Below, in pieces: positions 8,523 through 17,012 of a stretch of DNA of 64,000 nt. The number at the start of each line of letters is the position of its first letter. The stretch's first letter is position 1. The stretch is from Haloarcula rara (GTDB lineage: Archaea > Halobacteriota > Halobacteria > Halobacteriales > Haloarculaceae): assembly GCF_029338235.1 (NCBI RefSeq), contig NZ_CP119785.1:1550001-1614000 (forward strand), in the 5' to 3' direction. The notes below the pieces were generated by a model. That model saw only the letters and a list, made by a program, of their open reading frames with translations, did not search any database and was not told the DNA's origin. The position numbers were made by a program, and so were the translations under genes.

Positions 8523-9152
8523 CTACGAAGTTTGGTTATAGTATTCACAGTACTCGCTCGCGAAGCACCGTTGACAGAGTGGATCGGGCTGGCAGACGCT
8601 CGCTCCGAAATCGAGGAGTGCCAGATTGTACGTTCGGGCGTCGTCCTTCGGAACGAGGCGAGTTGCGAACTGAAGCTGATCTGAGGGACTATCCGGCCAC
8701 TCTTCACCGAACACTCGTCCGTAGATCCGCTCTACGTTTCGGTCGAGTACTGGTAACGGTTCTCCGTCAGCGAAACAGAGGGTCGCGTTGGCGACGTACT
8801 GGCCTACTCGCTGGAGATCGGATAGTTCGTCTGCCTCGTCTGGAAGACTATCACATTCTGCAGCGATGGTTTTGAGCGCGTCAGCACGGATGTTGTAGAA
8901 TCCGAGTGGTTCGATAATCTCTACGAGTTCGTCTCGTGTCGCCTCGTCGATAGCGTCCAGAGACGGGAACCGTTCCAAGAACGTCGGGTACACCGAAGCT
9001 ACGTTTTCGGCAGGCGTCTGCGTCAGGAAGAATTCGGCGACGAACACCTCGTAGAGGGAACGGTTTGGTTCTCGCCACGCAAAATCTCGGAGATTCTGTG
9101 CACTCCACTCAAGTAACGACGAGCGGAAGCGAGCTTCTTTTTCCGTAGTCAC
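8523..9152 (-). CDS. HhH-GPD DNA glycosylase, Mig/TDG-type (T:G mismatch)
   Basis: A 209-residue helix-hairpin-helix glycosylase. The HhH loop reads RVGQYVANA with Tyr119 at the position that is Lys in endonuclease III and Tyr in the thymine-DNA glycosylase Mig of Methanothermobacter. The catalytic Asp is D137 in LDRNVERIYGR. A [4Fe-4S] loop is formed by Cys187, 193, 196 and 202, with the first spacing one residue shorter than usual. Mig-type enzymes remove thymine formed when 5-methylcytosine deaminates, and are encoded next to C5-methyltransferases. That is the situation here, with one methyltransferase just downstream and two upstream. Adenine removal (MutY) is the alternative, but the Tyr and the context argue against it. 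Confidence 0.88.
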   Translation of the reverse strand: MTTEKEARFRSSLLEWSAQNLRDFAWREPNRSLYEVFVAEFFLTQTPAENVASVYPTFLERFPSLDAIDEATRDELVEIIEPLGFYNIRADALKTIAAECDSLPDEADELSDLQRVGQYVANATLCFADGEPLPVLDRNVERIYGRVFGEEWPDSPSDQLQFATRLVPKDDARTYNLALLDFGASVCQPDPLCQRCFASEYCEYYNQTS

Positions 9153-9221
9153 GCTTCGAGTTGGTTCCGCTTCGATATTTAATACGAGGCGGCGACCCTC
9201 TTCAGCTCGATATTGTCGGGG

Positions 9222-9998
9222 TCAGAACTCTTCCAACGTTCTGTTGTTCGCCCGTTTCCGTTTGAGGTCCATCTCCTCGTCGTAGTTCGAGTAGTCTACT
9301 CTCCCTTCGTCGATACCGTGTTCTTCTTCGTAGACCTTCAGCCACGCTCGGCAGACGTGGTGGATGTACGGTGCTGGGATACAATTCTTCGCCAGATGCT
9401 GTTTCGGGTAGGGTTTTGGAGAGTAGTGCTTGGCCGACGCCCACCATCGCTTCGAACGCTCCGAAAAGAAGAACGACGACGTCTCTGCCGTCTTATCCGA
9501 CCCAGAGTCGGTCCAGAACCGTTCGTGCCGAGGTGGCTGGGGGACACGAAAACTCGTCTCGAAGGCTCGTTCGTACTCAATCGGTAGACCGAACATTCGA
9601 CCGTTCAACACGACGGGATCGTTCAGTGGTGCCCGTGGCACGTTCTCGATGACGTGGTGATCACAGAACTCCTCGGCCAAATTGCGGGCACTGGGAATCA
9701 TATTCTCGTGTGCGTCGGGGTCTCCAGAGATACTAGTCGTATCTGCCCACTTGGAACAGACGGGGTGGAAGACACCGAGGTCGAAAGTCACGTCGTCTGA
9801 GATTGGAAAGTACCAATCTTTATCGGGGACGTCGAGGTGTGCGTCCGCTTTGATAGGGAGGCTCTCGTTGGTGTCACGAGGAGCGATGCCGACACGGACG
9901 ACGTCACCGTAATTCGTCAAGACCTCGGACTCTGTTCCCATATCTGCGAAGCAGTGTAGGATCTTCGGCGTCTCTGTCGACGACCTACTGCCGCTCAT
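9222..9998 (-). CDS. Divergent C5-methyltransferase-like protein
   Basis: A 258-residue protein resembling the short C5-methyltransferases of viruses and mobile elements. Recognisable parts are HPVCSKWAD (motif IV region with the candidate catalytic Cys), HHVIENVPRAPLNDP (motif VI) and VVLNGRMFGLPIEYERAFE (motif VIII-like). The usual motif I FxGxGG is replaced by CFADMGTESEVL, so AdoMet binding is unclear. It may be a methyltransferase with altered cofactor site, a pseudo-enzyme, or an accessory protein. It lies between the glycosylase (8523) and the second methyltransferase (10244) in the same direction. The 245 bp upstream (9999-10243) hold no gene I can support. Confidence 0.65.
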   Translation of the reverse strand: MSGSRSSTETPKILHCFADMGTESEVLTNYGDVVRVGIAPRDTNESLPIKADAHLDVPDKDWYFPISDDVTFDLGVFHPVCSKWADTTSISGDPDAHENMIPSARNLAEEFCDHHVIENVPRAPLNDPVVLNGRMFGLPIEYERAFETSFRVPQPPRHERFWTDSGSDKTAETSSFFFSERSKRWWASAKHYSPKPYPKQHLAKNCIPAPYIHHVCRAWLKVYEEEHGIDEGRVDYSNYDEEMDLKRKRANNRTLEEF

Positions 9999-10243
9999 AG
10001 GGCCACCTCTGTGGAGCCGTCTCGATAAGATTCGACACGGACTGGTGTCCCCTCTCTATCGGAGTACAGCTGAGGCCGTTGTACACTACCACGTCGGCAG
10101 CCATCGTATCCGAATATCCCTCCGAGAGTGATAAGTCCATATCCTGTTGCTAGTCGAAGCCACTTCGAGATTCAAAAGGCGACTGGCCGTCCTGCCAGGA
10201 TTACAGGCTCGAAACCAACTTCTAAATCCCACTCCCCGGGGTT

Positions 10244-11356
10244 TCAGTCGTCTGCGACCCCAGTCTCGGGTGCTGGTACTTCTACATCGACGTGTTCGAG
10301 TATCCCACGCCCGATGTGTTCTGCGAGTAACGGTGGCACCGCGTTCCCGATCAGACGTCCCAGATTCTTCACACCGACGTCGTCCCACTCGTCGTAGAAG
10401 TCGTAATCTTCGGGGAACGTCTGCAGGAGTGCTCCCTCGAGGAGCGAAATCGCTCGGTTTTGGTCAGTGTCGTAGTGACCGAACCGTCCACTCCCGTAGT
10501 TGTAAAACTGTGTAGTGATAGTCGGTGCAGGCTCGTCCGGTCGCATTCTGCTGTACGGGGCTTTGTACGAGCGGCCACTGGCCTTCTTGTGACAATCTGC
10601 GAGTAAGTGTTCCAGTCCACGTTCCTCCCAGACTCGCCAATCTTCTCCTGGCTCGATATTTTCGATACGCTCTAAGTTCTTCTTGGAAAGTGTCCGTGAC
10701 CGGTGGAGATCGTGGTCTGGATGGGTCTCCCCAGCTTGGAGCGACGGGAGATGACCGATCGCCTCGCGAGCTGTAGGGTACTCCGATTCGTCCTCGTACA
10801 TCGGATCGGGCAGCGAGATGGGCCCGACTTTCGAAGCCATGACGACCCAACGCTTGCGTTTCTGTGGGATGCCGTACTCTGGACAGTAGACTTTCTTGTT
10901 TTCGTCACTGTTGACGAAGTATCCGCTATCCTCGAGAAACTCTATGAACTCTTCGTAGACGCTGTCATTTCGCACCTGGAGAACGTTCTCTGTGACGACG
11001 ACGTCTGGTTCTACGTACTCTACGATCTTCTTGACGTCTTTCAAACGACCCCACTTGTCGTGATCCTCGTGGCTCTTGTCTTTCTCGTGTCCCATAGTGG
11101 AGTAGGGCTGACATGGAGCACACGCCGCTAGAACCTTCACGTCCGAATCCCAGGGGAACATTCTCGCGATAGGTTCCGGGTCCTGAGCGAGGGACTCTGC
11201 ATTGAGTTGCCTGAATTCCCCATCGAGATTCTGCTCGTAAGGGTAGGCACAGTCGGGGTCGTAGTCGATACCTTTGAGAACAGATATTCCTGCTTGCTCT
11301 AACCCGTAACTGAGTCCGCCAGAACCACAGAAGAGATCTACTGCGGTAATCTTCAT
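10244..11356 (-). CDS. DNA (cytosine-5) methyltransferase, copy 2
   Basis: A 370-residue C5-methyltransferase starting MKITAVDLFCGSGGL (motif I). Then follow CAPCQPYSTM (IV), VTENVLQV (VI), QKRKRWVV (VIII) and RLIGNAVPP (X). The start at 11356 is preferred over an ATG 66 bp upstream because it places motif I at the N-terminus as in copy 1 and leaves a TATA-like TTTATA upstream. It is an obvious paralogue of 7353-8444, so the two may share or nearly share a recognition sequence. It is transcribed divergently from the first three-gene GHKL operon (11527 on), which makes it the best candidate for that operon's protective modification enzyme. Confidence 0.94.
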   Translation of the reverse strand: MKITAVDLFCGSGGLSYGLEQAGISVLKGIDYDPDCAYPYEQNLDGEFRQLNAESLAQDPEPIARMFPWDSDVKVLAACAPCQPYSTMGHEKDKSHEDHDKWGRLKDVKKIVEYVEPDVVVTENVLQVRNDSVYEEFIEFLEDSGYFVNSDENKKVYCPEYGIPQKRKRWVVMASKVGPISLPDPMYEDESEYPTAREAIGHLPSLQAGETHPDHDLHRSRTLSKKNLERIENIEPGEDWRVWEERGLEHLLADCHKKASGRSYKAPYSRMRPDEPAPTITTQFYNYGSGRFGHYDTDQNRAISLLEGALLQTFPEDYDFYDEWDDVGVKNLGRLIGNAVPPLLAEHIGRGILEHVDVEVPAPETGVADD

Positions 11357-11526
11357 GCATTCACTTTCCAACAACCTCATATAAATGGTTGGTACGTTAT
11401 GTTGGTATAAATAATTAGACACTTCCGCTTTGAGCCCGCGCGGTCACTGGATATATATCACGTGACGCGGAACAGTGCGTATGATTGAGGGTCGGATGTG
11501 AACGAAGTGAGACGCATTCTGCAAAT
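11357..11526. promoter_or_regulatory. Divergent promoter region between methyltransferase copy 2 and the first GHKL operon
   Basis: On the plus strand GGATATATATCA (about 11449-11460) is a good archaeal TATA box for the operon starting at 11527. On the minus strand a TTTATA core appears twice (about 11383 and 11408), suited to the methyltransferase gene. Both promoters share about 170 bp, so modification and effector genes could be co-regulated. Confidence 0.55.
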
Positions 11527-13434
11527 ATGAGTGGAAAGCACAGGACAGAGATGGACGATAGGGGATGGTTCTTCTTCAGCGGTGGTCCCGGTGCGCCCCG
11601 CTACGGAGACGACCCGACGAAACACGCCGTCGATCACGACTCTGAGGCTTTCGTTCGTGAGGTCTTACAGAACGCGAACGATCAGGCGTTAGACAACGAC
11701 GAGCCAGTCGAAGTCACGTTCCGATTCGTTACCCTCACCGGCGAAGAGAAACGGCTGTTTCTCGAAGGATTGGAGTGGCAAGACGGACTCCGAGAACGAT
11801 TAGAATCTGTCACCGCTGCCGATCGCGGTCGTAGCTACGATCGCCTTCTGAGTCGCATAGACGACTCGGAAGCAGAGCTGCGGTTACTGATCGTCGAAGA
11901 TCGTAACACCACAGGTCTGACTGGAGACTGGGACGAAGACTCGAACTATGCAGCACTCGTACGCGACGAACTCTACAGCAGTAAGCAAGACGACACTGCG
12001 GGGGGCTCCTATGGACTAGGGAAGTCTGTCTTGTGGACTTTCTCGGGTGCGTCTACGGTGGTATTCAACTCGTTCCTGTCGGGGGACGGAGACGCCGACC
12101 GCTCACCGAGACTGATAGCGAGATCGAAATTCCCGACCCACGAACTGACGAGCGACGACGTGACTTATCAAGGAGCAGGCTGGCTTTGCCGCTCGAAGGA
12201 CACCGAGAACGGCGTCAGACCGGAGTCGTTCTGGGGAGAAGAAGCTTCAGAGCTCGCAGAGCGACTCCAGATAGAGCGACCAGCAGTCGACGGGACGAGC
12301 GCTCTGGTCGTCGACTTCCGCGATCCTACTCGTGACGAGCGTCCGGATCTCGATCAACTAGCCGACGAATTCGTCGAGGCATCGGTGAAGTACTTTTGGC
12401 CAGCGATCTATAGAGGCGACCTCAAAGTCGAGGTCGAGACGCCCGACGAGACGGTCGAAGCTGACGTCGACAGTGTTCCGGCGATCACACCGTTCGTCGA
12501 ATGCTACTCCTCACGCTTCACAGAAGAGGAACAACTCGAAAATGCAGGGGACGTCGCAGGATTAGATATCCCGCTGAGCGTGCCACCTCGTGCCGATGGC
12601 AGTGAGACTCCCGATGGTACCGTTCGGTTAGCGGCACGACTCGCGTCGCCTGCCGACGACGACACGTATCTCAACACGGTCGCGTTGTTCAGAGGCGCGG
12701 GGATGGTCGTCAAGTATTACGACCAGAGCCGTGTCGCGTTCGGTGACCGGAACTTCTACGGTGTCCTCGCTGCCGGGGAAGCCAGGACAGATCACCCATC
12801 GTCCGAGAGTGACGAAGAGATCGACCGCTTCTTACGATTTGCGGAACCTCCCGAACACGACGAGTGGGAGTCGACAGAGAACCTCAGAGAACAGTACCAG
12901 AGGGGGTTCAGAACGGCTATCGAAGATATGTTCGGAACGCTACGAGATGGCCTTCGGCACCTGTTAGCGAAAAGTAACGGCGGAACTGATGCACTCTCGG
13001 ATAGTGTGTTGAACCGATTCCCGATTCACGGCAGCGGAGCCCCGCGTGTACGGAATCCACCAGACCTCTCCCGTGTGTTCGAAATCGACAGCACGTCTCG
13101 GTTCGACGGCGACAGATGGGTGTTCTCGGGCCGGGTCGAACCGATCGTAGACGAATACGAGGGTTGGTCTACCGAGATTTCGCTGACCAGCATCGGCGAA
13201 GATGGCTCGAGATACGACGATGTCGCGATCGAAACTTTGTCTGTCGAAGACGAAGACGTCGCTATTTCGTTTGAGGAGGATACAGTTAGCGTGGTCGCAG
13301 ACTCGACGACCGGTGAGATTCGGTTCGAGGGGAGCTCCTACGCTACTAACGAGAACGATTTATTGAGTGGTGACGTCGGCGAGACACAATTGGAGATACG
13401 TGCCGAACTGGACTCTCCAGAAGGTGATCGATAG
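11527..13434 (+). CDS. GHKL ATPase of three-gene module A
   Basis: A 635-residue protein with a clear GHKL ATP-binding site: N-box EVLQNANDQ (about 45-53), IVEDRNTTGL (about 122-131) and lid GGSYGLGKSVLW (159-170). The middle part, with GAGMVVKYYDQ and NFYGVLAAGEA, and a beta-rich C-terminus (DRWVFSGRVEP) have no function I can name. The start at 11527 is preferred over one 42 bp earlier; an ATG at 11551 is also possible and aligns better with the paralogue. It is paralogous over its full length to the protein at 17009-18904. It is the first gene of a tight operon (next start overlaps by 1 bp). The ATPase may act as an NTP-driven clamp or sensor. Confidence 0.85.
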   Translation: MSGKHRTEMDDRGWFFFSGGPGAPRYGDDPTKHAVDHDSEAFVREVLQNANDQALDNDEPVEVTFRFVTLTGEEKRLFLEGLEWQDGLRERLESVTAADRGRSYDRLLSRIDDSEAELRLLIVEDRNTTGLTGDWDEDSNYAALVRDELYSSKQDDTAGGSYGLGKSVLWTFSGASTVVFNSFLSGDGDADRSPRLIARSKFPTHELTSDDVTYQGAGWLCRSKDTENGVRPESFWGEEASELAERLQIERPAVDGTSALVVDFRDPTRDERPDLDQLADEFVEASVKYFWPAIYRGDLKVEVETPDETVEADVDSVPAITPFVECYSSRFTEEEQLENAGDVAGLDIPLSVPPRADGSETPDGTVRLAARLASPADDDTYLNTVALFRGAGMVVKYYDQSRVAFGDRNFYGVLAAGEARTDHPSSESDEEIDRFLRFAEPPEHDEWESTENLREQYQRGFRTAIEDMFGTLRDGLRHLLAKSNGGTDALSDSVLNRFPIHGSGAPRVRNPPDLSRVFEIDSTSRFDGDRWVFSGRVEPIVDEYEGWSTEISLTSIGEDGSRYDDVAIETLSVEDEDVAISFEEDTVSVVADSTTGEIRFEGSSYATNENDLLSGDVGETQLEIRAELDSPEGDR

Positions 13435-14459
13435 TGGTGCGACGCTCCCAAAGGCACCGTAGCACCGCACTCCCGTTCGCGTACCTGGACTCTGGACTCG
13501 ACTTCGAGATAGATATGTACTCTGTCGACGGAAAGAAACCCGTCGATCTCGAACTCAAAGCGGGCCAGACTCAGATCGATCTATCCTCCGCGTTGGAGGC
13601 CGAGATGGAATCTGGAGACTGGGAGAAAGTGGTCTTGTACGGCCAGTTGGAAGTTCCTGAGACAACCGTCGAAGCTGTCTTTCCTCAGGAGGAACGTGAG
13701 TCACCACCAGCGAAACTCTACGTGGCTGTCCGCTGTCACAGTACGATATACCGAGATCGGACCATCGTATCGAAGTCACCGACCGACGACGGGGTATACG
13801 ACGTAACGATAGTACTACACAAAGATGTCGTTCGAGACGAGGTCGAACTCCGACCGTACCTCGTTCGGGCGAGTGACCGGTCACGTGATGGCCAGTACGC
13901 CTATAAAAAGAACTTCCGTGTCTCGAGCGGCGACATCTACACCGTCGTCGTAGATAGACCGTCTGACGAGCAACCGCCTGCTATCGACGGTGAAGAGATC
14001 AGTTTCTCACAGGCATCTCACCTCCCTGAGGGTGAGAAACTGTACTACCTCGATTTCCGGAACGAGGCGCGGCCGAAGCTCTGGATCAACTCAGACCACC
14101 CGAGGATCACTGATGTCTTGCAGAGTCGTGGTTCGGTAGGTGCAGAAGCACGGATGCGCGACGTGATTTTGGATCAGATCAGCTACGGAGTTTGGATCCA
14201 GCTATTGATCAGAGCGGGGAGTGCTATCGACGGGGACGGTGACGTCGATTTCGAGTGGCAACAAACCGTCTTGGAGACGTTCGCTCGCAACCTGTACGAA
14301 GTCGACGATCTCTCTGAGGCGATGCAGAGATTGCGAACTGACCTCGGTGAGAAGGAGTCACTACCACACGTCTTGGAGTTGGCAGACCGCGAGCTCCAAG
14401 AGTACATAGATCACCGCACACAGTTGATCAATCTCATGGAAGAGGGACTCAGCATCTAA
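13434..14459 (+). CDS. Unknown middle protein of three-gene module A
   Basis: A 341-residue protein with no recognised catalytic motif. The N-terminal two thirds look beta-rich (repeated short hydrophobic/acidic strands such as KLYVAVRCHSTIYRDRTI). The last third is helical and carries the best conserved piece shared with 15948-17012: LWINSDHPRITDVLQ...MRDVILDQI...VWIQLLIRA. The GTG start overlaps the stop of the ATPase gene by one base (TAGTG), and the third gene starts one base after its stop, so the three are surely co-translated. It may be a structural partner or adaptor for the GHKL ATPase; this is inference from operon structure only. Confidence 0.8.
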   Translation: MVRRSQRHRSTALPFAYLDSGLDFEIDMYSVDGKKPVDLELKAGQTQIDLSSALEAEMESGDWEKVVLYGQLEVPETTVEAVFPQEERESPPAKLYVAVRCHSTIYRDRTIVSKSPTDDGVYDVTIVLHKDVVRDEVELRPYLVRASDRSRDGQYAYKKNFRVSSGDIYTVVVDRPSDEQPPAIDGEEISFSQASHLPEGEKLYYLDFRNEARPKLWINSDHPRITDVLQSRGSVGAEARMRDVILDQISYGVWIQLLIRAGSAIDGDGDVDFEWQQTVLETFARNLYEVDDLSEAMQRLRTDLGEKESLPHVLELADRELQEYIDHRTQLINLMEEGLSI

Positions 14460-14460
14460 C

Positions 14461-15159
14461 ATGGCCGAAGAACAAACACTATATCGGTTGACAGAGGATG
14501 GCCGTCGACTCGTCGGTGAGCAATTTCTCAAAGGTGAAGCGACGATAGACGAGGACGACCTCTCAGAGCACGTCGAACCGATGCCTGGTGAACCGACAGC
14601 AGACCTGGAGAGTCTAGACACCGCTGTCGACACGGTACTCTCTGAGTACTCGGAGTTCGAGACAGCGATGGATGGCGCTCTTGCGAGGGGAGTCCATCAG
14701 TGTCTGGATATTACTCGTCGTACCGCGGGTGACCCTGGACTCTGGCACTGGCTCGCAGTCGTTCGATACCCTGAGTTCGTTCGACACCGATGGAAGTATC
14801 GCTCAGAAGAAGCGATGCGAGAGAAGTTCCTCGGTGCTGGCTCTGACCTATATTCGAACGCGATCCACCGATTGTGGTGGATCGCCGAATTGACCGCTGT
14901 CGACGGAGACTACACTGTGACCGAGGACGTCTTCACGAACCAAACGATGGTCAACAAGGTCTTCGATCGCTGGTTTGCTCGATATCGTCCAGCTGTCGTA
15001 GCGGTCTGTCGTGCGCTGTCAGACGAACCATCCTGGGTGATAGACGAATCGACACGTCGCTTCAACCACGCTCTTACGAACATCCAACTCGAAGGGCTGT
15101 CTGAGCGTGAGGCCGAAGACCTCATCCGACGGATTATAACAGAAGTAAAATCGTCGTAA
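14461..15159 (+). CDS. Unknown third protein of three-gene module A (DUF6339-like)
   Basis: A 232-residue mostly helical protein. Its N-terminus (YRLTEDGRRLVGEQFLKGE) and the core GLWHWLAVVRYPEFVRHRW, then YSNAIHRLWWIAELT and VFDRWFARYRP, are shared with the protein at 15182-15958. From memory this resembles the uncharacterised family DUF6339, but I could not check it. No catalytic triad or metal site stands out; the invariant Trp/His/Arg residues suggest a binding surface. It ends 22 bp from the convergent end of module B. Confidence 0.78.
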   Translation: MAEEQTLYRLTEDGRRLVGEQFLKGEATIDEDDLSEHVEPMPGEPTADLESLDTAVDTVLSEYSEFETAMDGALARGVHQCLDITRRTAGDPGLWHWLAVVRYPEFVRHRWKYRSEEAMREKFLGAGSDLYSNAIHRLWWIAELTAVDGDYTVTEDVFTNQTMVNKVFDRWFARYRPAVVAVCRALSDEPSWVIDESTRRFNHALTNIQLEGLSEREAEDLIRRIITEVKSS

Positions 15160-15181
15160 CGTATCTCAGACTACGTTTCTC

Positions 15182-15958
15182 TCATTCGTCGTTACGCATG
15201 ACATCGTCCCGTAGTGACTCGATCGTGTCGACGATATCTTCTTTGTCCATCGATTCGACCCGCCGAACGGTCAACTCTTCTCTGAGGCGAGTCGTGGTGT
15301 CGCTCACTATCTCACTGTTCGACGGTGGGTCGGCGTAGTCTCCTCTGAGATCCTCTAACGCCTCGTGACACAGGAGGTCGACACAAGCAGTGGCGACCGG
15401 GCGGTATCGCGCGAACCACCTGTCGAACACGTCGTTCGCGAGTTCCTGGAATTCCAAGGCTCGTCTCGTTCGCTCGTAGTCTCGGTCTTTAGGGTCGTCG
15501 GACTCTGCTGGCTCGTAAGTTAGCTCGGCCGCCCACCAGAGCCTATGGAGTGCGTTCGAGTATATGTCGGCTCCTGCCTTCAGGAACTTCTCTTCCATGT
15601 TTCCAGGCTTTTCAGGATTGTAGACGTGGTCCCACCGATAGTGGACGAAGTCTGGGAACCTAACGATGCAGAGGTAGTGCCACAATCCAGCATCTGCAGC
15701 TTGATTTCTGGTCAAAGATAGACTACGATGTAGTGTCGGGGCGAGCTCGGCGTCGATATCACTGCTTTGGGGGTCGATATCGTCGTCGGCTTCTATCTCT
15801 TGAATCCGCTCGTCTACGGCACCGAGGTCTACAGATATGCCGAGTGGAGTCAGATACGGTTTGAGATCGTCGTGAGTGAGCTCACGTTCACCCGCGAGGA
15901 ACGACTCGTCGACCATCGGTCTCCCTGCACTCTGCAGTCTGTACAGATCAGTTGTCAT
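15182..15958 (-). CDS. Unknown third protein of three-gene module B (DUF6339-like)
   Basis: A 258-residue paralogue of 14461-15159. The shared blocks are YRLQSAGRPMVDESFLAGE at the start, LWHYLCIVRFPDFVHYRW in the middle and YSNALHRLWWAAELT then VFDRWFARYRPVA. An insertion of about 20 charged residues follows AELT. It is the last gene of the minus-strand module B and its start overlaps the stop of the middle gene by 11 bp. The function is unknown; conservation of the pair of Trp-rich blocks in both modules implies the same role. Confidence 0.8.
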   Translation of the reverse strand: MTTDLYRLQSAGRPMVDESFLAGERELTHDDLKPYLTPLGISVDLGAVDERIQEIEADDDIDPQSSDIDAELAPTLHRSLSLTRNQAADAGLWHYLCIVRFPDFVHYRWDHVYNPEKPGNMEEKFLKAGADIYSNALHRLWWAAELTYEPAESDDPKDRDYERTRRALEFQELANDVFDRWFARYRPVATACVDLLCHEALEDLRGDYADPPSNSEIVSDTTTRLREELTVRRVESMDKEDIVDTIESLRDDVMRNDE

Positions 15959-17012
15959 TCTGGATCGCCTCCTCGATCAACTTGGTCGTATCTGTCGGTA
16001 GATCGTACCGCTGGTGGACCGCGCGTTCGATGTCCTGCATGAGTGTCGGCAGGTCTTCGACGCTTCGTATGTCGGTGGCCAACTGAACAGCCGCTTTTTC
16101 GTCTTCGAGCTCTGGGTAGAGATATTCTAAGAAGAGATCTAAGACGTCTTCTTGCCAGTTGTGTTTCGTCTCACCGGTATCCGTGTCGGTGTCCCGCGCT
16201 GTCTGAACGAGCAGTTGCGTCCAAACCGAGTGTTCGATGTAATCGTAGAGAACGTCACGGAGACGCGGAGGGCCCCCCGTCGCTCCTTCGTTTTCTAGCA
16301 CTTTGACCACCTGTGGGTGACCACGGTTGAGATACAACTGTGGATTCTGAGGTTCGTCTAAACTGAGGTAGTGGATATGATTCTCGTTGGGAAATTTGTC
16401 GTTGTCCTCGAAGTCCTCGATGATCGGCATGAGGAGCCCACCACCATCGTTCGGCTCGTCGAGTTGAATCGACCATTCGAGGCCGTTGGACAGGCGTGAC
16501 CCTGCTTTCGACGCACAATTAGTCGCGCCTGCTTCTCGTCCGCTAGCTCTCGTCAAGAACGGCTCTAACTTGACCGTCCCTCGATGTTCAGAGCGTTCGA
16601 TGTCTACCTCGAACGATTCTATTCCATCCTCTACAGGCGGTTCCTTCAGAACTCTCCGTGACCGGTGGATCGCGAGAGGGTTGGTCTTGACGAGTACGAG
16701 TCTCCCGGCAGGGCTATCCCACTCGTCGGGAGGAAACACCTCCTGGATCGTCTCTGATTCTAACGTGACCGTTCCAGTGATTGTCAGAGTGTGCCAACCA
16801 CTCTCGTCGACGAGTGAGAGGAACCTCTCGTCCGCATCCAGCTCACCACGTTCGTCTAGTGGCTCCCCGTCTATGAGGAATTCTTCCACGTCGAAACCGA
16901 TAGCCTCTCGTTCGTAATTGTGGGGCAGTGATTGGGTGACCAGGCTCCCCCTCTGGATCTCTTCTTCCTCTCCAGCTTCTTCTTCAGCGTCCTCGTCCGT
17001 AGCTGACATCAC
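15948..17012 (-). CDS. Unknown middle protein of three-gene module B
   Basis: A 354-residue paralogue of 13434-14459 with an extra acidic N-terminus rich in Glu. Shared features are the beta-rich N-terminal part (VFPPDEWDSPAGRLVLVKTN, IHRSRRVLKEPP) and the conserved helical end LYLNRGHPQVVKVLE...LRDVLYDYIEHSVWTQLL. The ATG start overlaps the TGA of the upstream GHKL gene (ATGA). No enzymatic motif is visible. Divergence from the module A copy is greater here than in the third gene, as expected for a target-contacting or partner-specific subunit. Confidence 0.78.
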   Translation of the reverse strand: MMSATDEDAEEEAGEEEEIQRGSLVTQSLPHNYEREAIGFDVEEFLIDGEPLDERGELDADERFLSLVDESGWHTLTITGTVTLESETIQEVFPPDEWDSPAGRLVLVKTNPLAIHRSRRVLKEPPVEDGIESFEVDIERSEHRGTVKLEPFLTRASGREAGATNCASKAGSRLSNGLEWSIQLDEPNDGGGLLMPIIEDFEDNDKFPNENHIHYLSLDEPQNPQLYLNRGHPQVVKVLENEGATGGPPRLRDVLYDYIEHSVWTQLLVQTARDTDTDTGETKHNWQEDVLDLFLEYLYPELEDEKAAVQLATDIRSVEDLPTLMQDIERAVHQRYDLPTDTTKLIEEAIQNDN

